Under the pieces are notes generated by a model that searched no databases, was not told where the DNA came from, and worked only from the letters and a program-made list of their open reading frames with translations. 64,000 bases of DNA from positions 186,001 through 250,000 of the forward strand of contig NZ_JOEH01000009.1 in the NCBI RefSeq assembly GCF_000719095.1, written 5' to 3'. Below, in pieces: positions 1 to 7,333 of the stretch. Position 1 is the stretch's first letter. Every line of letters begins with the position of its first letter. This DNA is from Streptacidiphilus jeojiense (GTDB taxonomy: Bacteria; Actinomycetota; Actinomycetes; Streptomycetales; Streptomycetaceae). A program made the position numbers and the translations under genes.

Positions 1-8
1 TCCGTGCC

Positions 9-48
9 CCGGCTAAAGTCCCGGTGAACCCGAAGGGACCAAGGTCCC
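9..48. promoter_or_regulatory. Two DosR/DevR-like boxes
   Basis: Two 14-bp elements lie 26 bp apart centre to centre. The one at 35-48 reads GGGACCAAGGTCCC and matches the dormancy-regulator consensus GGGACTWWAGTCCC at 12 of 14 positions. The one at 9-22 reads CCGGCTAAAGTCCC and matches at 11. Paired boxes of this kind are typical upstream of hypoxia or stress genes controlled by DevR/OsdR-type regulators. The nearest gene to the right is a convergent 3' end, so any target would lie to the left, outside the window. Element 2 could also be a simple hairpin (GGGACC/GGTCCC). Confidence 0.35.
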
Positions 49-389
49 CCCGGAAGGGGACGCTTGCCGGGTGCGCGGCCCCGCTCCGTGCAGCAGAGTA
101 GAAGGTGTACCGAGCGGGTCTGGCAGGAACCTCCCGGTACACGGACCGGAGTCCCCGCTGTGGGACCGGCCGCCGCGGCATCCCCCCGACGCGACGGCCG
201 GTTGTGGGACTCCGCCGGGGGAGCGGCCTGTCCCCCCACGGCCGCTCCCCCTCCTTCCGGCAGTACCTTCCGGATCTTCCGGCAAGCCCCCTCCCCGGGT
301 TCTGGTGATCAGCACCCGGGTGCAGGGGGTTTCGTCATGTCCGGCGGCTTCCCGTCGGGCTGGCGTCCCGTCCCGCCCGGCCGTGGACG
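49..389. other. Stretch without a supported gene
   Basis: No reading frame here shows protein-like composition or a recognisable domain. The only structure noticed is an inverted repeat, GTGTACCG at 105-112 and CGGTACAC at 135-142, which could form a hairpin with a 22-base loop. The stretch ends at the stop codon of the leftward lactonase gene. It probably contains the promoter of a gene beyond the left edge together with the 3' flank of the lactonase. Confidence 0.4.
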
Positions 390-1472
390 TCAGAGCGCCA
401 GCGTGCAGATCACCGAGGGGATGGCGGCGGCCGGGGCGGGCTGCTCCAGGGAGCCGTCGTCCAGGATGCGCAGGGCGGCGACGGTGCCGCTGTACTGGTT
501 GGCGACGAGCAGGTGACCTGCGGTCAGGGCCAGCCCACGGGGCCAGCTGCCGCCGCTGGGGGTCTCCCCGACGGGCTGCAGGGTGTCGCCCTCGACCCGG
601 AAGGCGGCCACCGTGTCGGCGCCGCGGTTGGTCATCCAGACGAAGCGGCCGCAGGGCGAGGCGACGATGCCGCCCGGCTGGTTGTGGGTGTCGGCCGTGG
701 TGGCGCGGACGCTGGAGACCTCGGTGAAGGTGCCGGCCGCCGCGTCGTAGCGCAGGCCGGTGACGGAGGAGGAGAGCTCGTCCGCGATCCAGGCCTGGTC
801 GCCGCCGGGGGCGAAGGCGAGGTGCCGGGGTCCGGATCCGGCCCGCAACTGGTTGGCGACGACCAGCTCCAGGGTCCCGGAGGCGGTGTCGAGCCGGTAG
901 GTGTAGACCGTGTCGGTGCCGAGGTCCACCGCGAGCACATGGCGGCCGGACGGGTCGACGACCACCTGGTGGGCGTGGCTGACCTCCTGCCGCCCGGCGA
1001 CCGGACCGCCGCCCTGGTGGAAGACGACATCGGTGAGCTCGACCGGGACGCCGTCCTCGTCGAGCCGGTGCACGGCCACCGTGCCGGCGATGGTGTCGTC
1101 GCCGTAGTTGGCGGTCAGCAGCCAGCCGCCGTCCGGGTGGACGCTCAGATGGCAGGGGTTGGTGCCGCCGCTCGCGATCGGGGACCCCAACGGGACCAGC
1201 GCGCCGTCCGGCTGCCGGGCGAAGGCGCTGACGGTCCCGGACACGGACTCGTTGGTGCTGTAGACGACCTGCCCGGACGGGTGGGCCACCAGGAAGGAGG
1301 GGCCGCTGACGGGGACCTCCGGCAGGGCGGCGTCGACCGTGAGGGTGCCCGTCTCCGGGTCGAACCGCAGGGCGGCCAGGCCGATGCCCTCACCACCGGT
1401 GTCCGGGGTGTAGGAGCCGGTGTGGACGAGGAGACCGGGGTGCGGGCCGGTGGGGGCGGGGTGCGCTGTCAT
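390..1472 (-). CDS. Lactonase family protein, seven-bladed beta-propeller
   Basis: The 360-residue protein belongs to the 6-phosphogluconolactonase (YbhE-type) beta-propeller family, which hydrolyses sugar lactones or acts on related cyclic substrates. Family landmarks are SHAHQ at 165-169 followed by a VVDPSGRHVLAVDLG-type blade, GSGPRHLAF at 212-220 and TNRGADTV near 281. No signal peptide is visible, so a cytoplasmic location is likely. An open frame continues 40 codons upstream, but that part is low-complexity, so the ATG at 1472 was chosen. The gene stands alone. The fold is clear; the exact substrate cannot be read from the sequence. Confidence 0.85.
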   Translation of the reverse strand: MTAHPAPTGPHPGLLVHTGSYTPDTGGEGIGLAALRFDPETGTLTVDAALPEVPVSGPSFLVAHPSGQVVYSTNESVSGTVSAFARQPDGALVPLGSPIASGGTNPCHLSVHPDGGWLLTANYGDDTIAGTVAVHRLDEDGVPVELTDVVFHQGGGPVAGRQEVSHAHQVVVDPSGRHVLAVDLGTDTVYTYRLDTASGTLELVVANQLRAGSGPRHLAFAPGGDQAWIADELSSSVTGLRYDAAAGTFTEVSSVRATTADTHNQPGGIVASPCGRFVWMTNRGADTVAAFRVEGDTLQPVGETPSGGSWPRGLALTAGHLLVANQYSGTVAALRILDDGSLEQPAPAAAIPSVICTLAL

Positions 1473-1660
1473 GGGGATCAGTGTCCACGGTGGGGCGTCG
1501 GTGCGGCGGAGCGGGTGCCGACTGTTTGCGCCGACCCCGCGCCCCACCCCGCCGCAGCCCACCCCACTTCGCCCCACCATGCCGCGCCCCACCGGGCCCC
1601 GCCCCGCACCCCACCGCAGCCCACCGAGCCAGGCTGCTGCTCAGCCGTGCTGACGGGATG

Positions 1661-3289
1661 TCACCAGCCGCGGGTGGAGCCCGCCTCGCGCTCGATGGTG
1701 AGGTGGTCGAACGCCGTGCCGGACTCGGTCAGGGCGGTCAGCTTCAGCTTGGCGGTCGCACCCTTCCGGGCCGGGACCACGTCGACGCGGAGGAAGGAGT
1801 AGCCGGTGTAGCGGACCCGGGACCAGTCGATGGTCTCGGCGACCTTCACCGAACCCTTCTCCCAGTGGTAGGTGACCAGCTCGTCCACCCGGTGCTCGTT
1901 GCCCTCGTAGGTGTCCGCGTAGTCGAAGCTGTAGAGGCTGCGACCGGCGGCACCCGCCGTCACGTACACCACGCCGTCCTCGGCCGGACGGATGCTCGCA
2001 CCGCTCGGGGCGGCCTTGGACGCCTTGCCGCCGAGGATCGCGTCGGTGCGCTCGTAGACGTGGTTGTGGCCGTTGATCACCAGGTCGACCCGGTACTGCT
2101 CGAACAGCGGCACCCAGGCGTCGCGCACCCCGCCCTCGGAGGCGTGCTGGTGGGTGGTGGAGAAGGCGCAGTGGTGGAAGAAGACGACGATGAAGTCGAC
2201 CTCCGCGTCCTGGCGGAACTCCCGCAGCCGGCGCTCCAGCCAGGTGGTCTGCTTGCCGCTGGTGATGCCGTTGTTGGCCGGGATCTCGTAGGAGACGTCG
2301 TTGGCGTCGAGGGAGATCACGCCGACGTTGCCGTAGCGGAAGGAGTAGACGCCGCTGTCCTTGGTCGGGCCGTTCTCGGGCAGCGAGAAGCGGGCCTCCT
2401 CGCCGCCGTAGCCGGTGGGTGAGTACCAGGCCTCCATGTCGTGGTTGCCGTAGGCGACCATCCACGGGATCTTCGACGCCACGGTCTCGGTCTGCGCCAG
2501 GAAGCTGTCCCAGGTGGTCGCGGCGTAGTCGGCGCCGTCGCTCTCCAGGCCCTGGCCGTCGGGGTCGGCATAGCAGATGTCGCCGGCGTGCAGGTGGAAG
2601 GCCGGCTGCTGGGCCAGGATCACGTTGTCGTTGGCCAGCGCGTGGGCGCTGACGCCCTGGTCGCCGAAGGCGGTGAAGGTGAAGGCGTCGTGGGCGCGGC
2701 TGCCCTCGCCGCGGCGCGGGGCCGGGGCGGTGGTGAAGGTGGACAGGGTGGCGGCGTGCGCCGGGTCGGCCGGGTCGAAGCCGGTGTGGCCCACCCCGTA
2801 GTAGTAGGTGGTGCCGGGCTGCAGGTGGTCCAGCGCCACGTGCAGGTAGTACTGGTCCAGCGCGGCCGAGGTGGCGGTGAGCGCGGGGGTGTGCAGGTCG
2901 CGCAGCTCGGCCGGGATGCGCTGGCCCAGCTCGTGCGGATGCCGGCCGAAACGCAGGAAGGGCTTCTTGACGGCGGCCGGGACCTGCCAGGAGATCCGGA
3001 ACTGGGTGCTCGGGTCGGCACCGAAGGCGAGGTGGCGGCCGACCGGGGCGACCAGGGAGCCGTCGATCCCGTCGGTGGCGGAGCGGGTGACCAGGTCAGG
3101 CGCGGCGGCGAAGGCGGGGGAGCCGAGCACGCCGACGGCCGTGAGCGCACCGGTGGTGGCCGCGCTCGCGCGCAGGATGCCTCTTCTGGAGTACCCGCGG
3201 GAGAACCGTCGGCGCAGGTAGTCGTGCTGCTCGGCCATGCTCATCTGCTCGGCGAGGTGGTCGGGAATGCCCATCCGTGGAATGTCCAT
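1661..3289 (-). CDS. Secreted purple acid phosphatase (metallophosphoesterase)
   Basis: This 542-residue enzyme is predicted to hydrolyse phosphomonoesters outside the cell. A twin-arginine signal (SRRGIL, residues 34-39, then an Ala-rich stretch) points to Tat export. A fibronectin-like N-terminal domain precedes a calcineurin-type metal site with the full motif set: GDQG at 209-212, AGDICYAD near 235-242, GNHD at 281-284, FFHH, and GHNHVYER. These residues bind the dinuclear metal centre in purple acid phosphatases. The ATG at 3289 was preferred to upstream in-frame starts because it gives a normal signal peptide. The gene diverges from the GH5 locus. No convincing PhoP box was found upstream. 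Confidence 0.88.
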   Translation of the reverse strand: MDIPRMGIPDHLAEQMSMAEQHDYLRRRFSRGYSRRGILRASAATTGALTAVGVLGSPAFAAAPDLVTRSATDGIDGSLVAPVGRHLAFGADPSTQFRISWQVPAAVKKPFLRFGRHPHELGQRIPAELRDLHTPALTATSAALDQYYLHVALDHLQPGTTYYYGVGHTGFDPADPAHAATLSTFTTAPAPRRGEGSRAHDAFTFTAFGDQGVSAHALANDNVILAQQPAFHLHAGDICYADPDGQGLESDGADYAATTWDSFLAQTETVASKIPWMVAYGNHDMEAWYSPTGYGGEEARFSLPENGPTKDSGVYSFRYGNVGVISLDANDVSYEIPANNGITSGKQTTWLERRLREFRQDAEVDFIVVFFHHCAFSTTHQHASEGGVRDAWVPLFEQYRVDLVINGHNHVYERTDAILGGKASKAAPSGASIRPAEDGVVYVTAGAAGRSLYSFDYADTYEGNEHRVDELVTYHWEKGSVKVAETIDWSRVRYTGYSFLRVDVVPARKGATAKLKLTALTESGTAFDHLTIEREAGSTRGW

Positions 3290-3628
3290 GTGGCGGGACT
3301 CTGGCAGCGTGAGGTGAAGCCGAGAGGGCGCGGACATGAACACCGAACAGCCATGACCAATGAGCCCAACTCGCTTTCGGGGCTGGACATATGACGTGCT
3401 TGGCGGAGTCACAGCGGGCCCTCAGCCGCCCCCGGGCCGCGACCGCACTGCCACCGCGCTGCCACCGCACTGCGCACCACTGTCCAGGCCCGCACCAGCG
3501 GCCCCGCAGGACCCGCCGGTGCTGCCGCGAAACGGCTGTGACCAGGCGTAACACCCCTCGGACAGAAGCCGGAACCGGCCTGTTCCGTTCTCTTCCGCCT
3601 TCGCGGGTTCGGTGCGACTGTCGCGGTC
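3290..3628. promoter_or_regulatory. Divergent intergenic region, phosphatase / GH5 locus
   Basis: About 340 bp separate the phosphatase start (leftward) from the GH5 start (rightward) and must hold both promoters. The clearest element is a set of three 11-bp direct repeats at 3442-3474. No high-quality -35/-10 pair was identified on either strand. Confidence 0.4.
3442..3474. repeat. Three tandem 11-bp direct repeats
   Basis: The unit ACCGCACTGCC (3442-3452) is followed by ACCGCGCTGCC (3453-3463) and ACCGCACTGCG (3464-3474). Eleven-base spacing places each copy on the same helix face, as in arrays for winged-helix regulators. It could equally be a slipped-strand repeat with no function. Confidence 0.5.
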
Positions 3629-5685
3629 ATGGCATCCACAGAACCGTCCTCGCCCCCCTCTTCGCCCCCGCCCCCGTCCCCGTCCCCGTCCCCGCCCTCG
3701 CCCCCGCCCGTGTCCGGATCCCCGTCCCCCTCCCTGTTACGTCGCCGGCGGCGGCGCGGGGCCGCTGCGGCGACCGCGCTGGCCCTCGCCGCAGCCATGC
3801 TGACCGGAGGTCAGCTCACCGGGGCCACCCGCAGCTCCGCCGCCGCCGCGGGTTCAGCACTCTGGTTCGACACCGCGACCGCCGACCAGGTGGTCGTCGC
3901 CACCGACAGCAGCGGTGCCCCCGTGCTGCGGGACGGCTACGGCCGCGAGGTGGTGCTGCGCGGGTTCAACGTCTCCGGTGAGTCCAAGCTCGCCGAGAAC
4001 GGCTACCTGCCCTTCGCCACCCGCGCCGACGCCGACATCGCGGCGGCCGCGATGCGCAAGCTGACCGGCGCCGACCTGATCCGGCTGGTGGTGTCCTGGG
4101 CCGGCGCCGAGCCCACCCCCGCCGGTGTCGACACCGGCTACCTGAGCGCCCTCACCGACCAGATTCAGGCCTTCACCTCACGCGGCATCAGGGTCCTCAT
4201 CGACTACCACCAGGACCTCTACTCCCGCGCGCTGTTCAACCAGGGCAGCTGGTACACCGGCGACGGAGCGCCGGCCTGGGTGGTTCAGGCCGGCGGATAC
4301 CCGCAGGAGTCCTGCGGCATCTGTGTGCAGTGGGCCAGAACTACCTCACCAACGCGGCGGTCACCGAAGCGCTGCACGACTTCTGGCACAACCGGACGCT
4401 GACCACCTCGGCCGGCGCGGTGGGCGTGCAGACGGCCTTCCTGGACCAGGCCCAGCAGTCCATGGACTACCTGCGCCAGCACCTCTCCGCGAGCGACTTC
4501 GCGCAGATCGTCGGCGTGGACCCGTTCAACGAGCCCTCGGCCGGCAGCTATGACTCCGGGCAGACCAGCACGACCTGGGAACGGGACCTGCTGTGGCCGT
4601 TCTACCAGCGGTTCCGGGCCCGGATGGACGCGGCGGGCTGGCAGGCCAAGACGGCCTGGGTCGAACCGCTGGCCTTCTGGGACGTCAACGTGAACGTCGG
4701 CGGCACCTCGCAGCCCGGGGGCTTCCCGCTGGTGGCCTCGCTCGGCAGCCGCTACGTCTTCAACACCCACTACTACGACGCCAAGGCGCTCAGCGGCATC
4801 CTGATGCTGGGCAAGGCGACCGACGGGCAGTACAGCTCCACCTTCGCCGGATTCCGGCAGCGGGCCGCGGCGCTCGGCAGCCCGCTGGCCGTCACCGAGT
4901 TCGGGTACCCGCTCACCGGCTACACCTCGGACAAGGGCCCGAGCGTGGAGAAGGCGACCTACCAGGCGCTGGACTCCACCGCCACCGGCGCGACCTGGTG
5001 GAGCGCCGCGGCGGGCGGGGCGTCCACTGGCACCGTGGTCTCCGGCACCCAGTGGCAGTGGGACGTCTACAGCGGCCAGCACCACGAGCTGATGAACGAC
5101 AACCCCAGCAAGGTGCAGACCAGCGGCGACGGATGGAACGGCGAGGACTACTCCGTCGTCCAGCAGGGCACCTCCGGCGTGGCCTTCCGGGTGGACCAGC
5201 TGCTGGTCGACCGGGTCTACCCGCGCGCCGTCTCCGGCGACGCGCTGGCCTTCAGCTACGAGGACCTGTCCCGGGACGGCAGCACCACCATGCGCTGGAA
5301 CAACGTCCCCGGAACCCTGCCGAACGTCGCCGCACTGCTGGCCACCGGCGGCCCCTACGCGGTGCTGACCTGGCGCTCCGGCAGCACCGACGCACCCACC
5401 GAACTCCACCTGCCGCAGGCCTTCGACCCGGCCACCACCACGGTGGTCTCCGACCTCGGTACCCTCCGCGGCCTGCCCTCCTACACCGCCACCGGCGAGG
5501 TCGCCGACCACCCGGTCGCGGTCGCCCCGGACGAGGCCGGCGACGGCTCCAACCGGCTGCTGCTCTCCAGCAGCTCCCCGGCCGGAACCCTGCACTACGC
5601 CCTGATCGCCGCCGGTGCCCCCGACTCGGCGTCCCAACGCACGGCCGCAGCCAGGGAACTGGCGGCCTGGTCCGGCACCGGCTGA
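3629..5685 (+). pseudogene. GH5 endoglycoceramidase-like hydrolase, frameshifted
   Basis: Two overlapping frames together encode one secreted GH5 enzyme of about 685 residues related to endoglycosylceramidases. Frame one (3629-4402) carries a Pro/Ser-rich N terminus, an Arg-rich signal peptide, the RGFN strand and DYHQDLYS. Frame two (4330-5685) carries VDPFNEP with the acid/base Glu, VTEFGYPLTG with the candidate nucleophile Glu, and the C-terminal beta-domain. The frames join at 4331-4336, where TGGGCC replaces the expected TGGGGCC: one G is missing from a run, which would restore Trp-Gly-Gln-Asn-Tyr. Everything else looks intact, so this is either a very recent inactivation or a sequencing error. 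Codon 37 is a rare TTA. Confidence 0.8.
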
Positions 5686-5730
5686 GCGGGGGCGGCTGAA
5701 GCGCGGGCGGCCGAAGCCGACCTGCCCGGC

Positions 5731-6372
5731 TCAGGGGGCGGCGGGCCGGTGGATGAAGCCGGTCAGCGGTGCGATGACCTTCCAGCCGAGCGTCTCGTAG
5801 AGCGCTCGGCCCTGGTCGGTCGCGCCGAGGACGCCGGTGGCCGCACCATTCTCGACGGCCGCGTTGGCGAGCGTGCCCATCACGGCCGTCCCGAGGCCGA
5901 GGCGCTGATGGGCCTTCTCGGTGGAGATCCGGTCGAAGACGCAGGCGGCATCCGGGGCATCCGGCCGTCCGGTCTTGCCGCCGGCGGCAAGCTCCCCGTC
6001 GGCGGCCAGGATCCGTACACAGGTGACACCGTCGGCCGTCTCGACGGTGGCTGAGTAGCCGTCAGGCAGCTGTACGGCGGACGGGCGCAGGTCCACGCTC
6101 ATCAGGAAACCGGGGCTGTCCGGTTCCCACCCGGAGCGGAACCACGGCCGCATCACCTCAGGTTCGAGGAAGGCCTTGATCCAGGTGGCCGGCTCGGTGA
6201 CGGAGTCGACGAGCCCGCGGGCGGTCTCGACGTCGGCGTCGAGCAGGACGTGCCGGACCGTCTGGGTCGGCAGTCCGACCGCGATGCTGAGTCCCCATGG
6301 CGTGTCCACCGGCTTCGGCGTCCGCCGTGAGACGGTCCATCCCTCGACCCATGAGCGCGCGATCTCCAGCAT
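5731..6372 (-). CDS. GNAT family N-acetyltransferase
   Basis: This 213-residue protein ends in a GNAT fold that transfers an acetyl group from acetyl-CoA. HQRLGLGTAV at 155-164 is motif A, the pyrophosphate-binding loop, and ALYETLGW near 190-197 is the motif B region that closes the fold. The first 100 residues resemble a degenerate second GNAT lobe, as in tandem-lobe acetyltransferases. The acceptor is unknown. A 13-bp palindrome lies 38 bp upstream of the start. The 3' end is convergent with the GH5 locus, 45 bp away. Confidence 0.8.
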   Translation of the reverse strand: MLEIARSWVEGWTVSRRTPKPVDTPWGLSIAVGLPTQTVRHVLLDADVETARGLVDSVTEPATWIKAFLEPEVMRPWFRSGWEPDSPGFLMSVDLRPSAVQLPDGYSATVETADGVTCVRILAADGELAAGGKTGRPDAPDAACVFDRISTEKAHQRLGLGTAVMGTLANAAVENGAATGVLGATDQGRALYETLGWKVIAPLTGFIHRPAAP

Positions 6373-6409
6373 CCGAACAACCCTCCGAACAGTCCTCTGA
6401 GTAATGGTT

Positions 6410-6422
6410 GAGTACTGTACTC
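6410..6422. promoter_or_regulatory. 13-bp palindrome upstream of the GNAT gene
   Basis: GAGTAC-T-GTACTC is a perfect inverted repeat in a locally AT-richer stretch, 38 bp before the acetyltransferase start and just downstream of the stop of the neighbouring PEP mutase-like gene. The size and sequence suit a MarR- or PadR-type dimer. No candidate regulator is adjacent. Confidence 0.4.
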
Positions 6423-6440
6423 GGATATTACACAGGGCTG

Positions 6441-7280
6441 TCAGGAGCGATCGCCGCGCATGAGGGTGTTCAACTCCCGGTAGTCGAGGGCCTGGTCGAG
6501 CGTGCTGTAGGTGCCGCTGCGCACCAGTTCCTCGGCGGCGCGACGGACCGCCGCATAGGCGGCCAGGGCCGGCGACGAGCCCAGACTGACCCGGGCGACA
6601 CCCAGCCCGGACAGTTCGGCGACGCTGGGCGCGCCCGGCCCGACCAGGATGTTCACCGGTGCGTCGATACCGGCGGTCAGGGCCGCGACGGTGGCGGGGT
6701 CCGTGACACCGGGTACGAAGACGCCGTCGGCGCCGGCGTCGAGGTAGGCCCGGGCCCGGTCCAGCGTCTCCGCCAGCCGGCCCTCGGGGTCCCCCACCGC
6801 GCGCAGGTAGGTGTCGATCCGGGCGTTGACGAACAACGCCACACCGGCCGCGTCCGCGGCGGCGCGGGCGGCCGCGATGCGCTCGGCCTGCTCGCCGGTG
6901 GGACGCAGCGGGGAGACCGGCTCGGTGTGGGCGTCCTCGATGTTCACCCCGACCGCGCCAGCGGCGACGACCAGGCCCACGGTCCGGCCGACCTCGGCCG
7001 CGGTCTCCCCGAAGCCGCTCTCGATGTCGGCGCTGACCGGCAGGTCCACCGCCGCCACCACCCGCGCGATCAGCGCGACGGCCTGCTCACGGTCGAGCCT
7101 GTTCCCGTCGGGGGCGCCGAGCCCCCAGGCCACCCCGGCGCTGGTGGTGGCCAGCGCCGTCGCCCCGGCCGCCTCGACGACGCGGGCACTGGCCGCGTCC
7201 CAGACGTTGGCCAGCGCCAGCGGAGCCAGCGGATCGTGCAGCGAACGGAACAGCCTGGCGTGATCGTCCTGAGTAGTCAT
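6441..7280 (-). CDS. Isocitrate lyase/PEP mutase superfamily protein
   Basis: A 279-residue (beta/alpha)8 enzyme of the isocitrate lyase/phosphoenolpyruvate mutase superfamily, which makes or breaks C-C or C-P bonds in 2-oxo acids. SADIESGFG at 83-91 is the metal-binding segment, NIEDAH at 113-118 follows, and VNARID at 151-156 carries a conserved Arg. The KKCGH signature of true isocitrate lyases is absent, so it is closer to the PEP mutase/oxaloacetate hydrolase branch. The ATG at 7280 has GGGG just upstream and was preferred over an in-frame start 24 bp earlier. No phosphonate genes surround it, so the substrate remains open. Confidence 0.82.
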   Translation of the reverse strand: MTTQDDHARLFRSLHDPLAPLALANVWDAASARVVEAAGATALATTSAGVAWGLGAPDGNRLDREQAVALIARVVAAVDLPVSADIESGFGETAAEVGRTVGLVVAAGAVGVNIEDAHTEPVSPLRPTGEQAERIAAARAAADAAGVALFVNARIDTYLRAVGDPEGRLAETLDRARAYLDAGADGVFVPGVTDPATVAALTAGIDAPVNILVGPGAPSVAELSGLGVARVSLGSSPALAAYAAVRRAAEELVRSGTYSTLDQALDYRELNTLMRGDRS

Positions 7281-7333
7281 ACGCCCCATTCGACCAGCCC
7301 CCACCGCATCCCGCTGGCGGTTTTCCGACAGGC

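Noticed and set aside
3290..3400. Possible PhoP boxes upstream of the acid phosphatase (GGTCATGGCTG and GTTCATGTCCG on the minus strand)
   Set aside because: The two units are 17 bp apart rather than 11 or 22, and later positions do not match the direct-repeat consensus.
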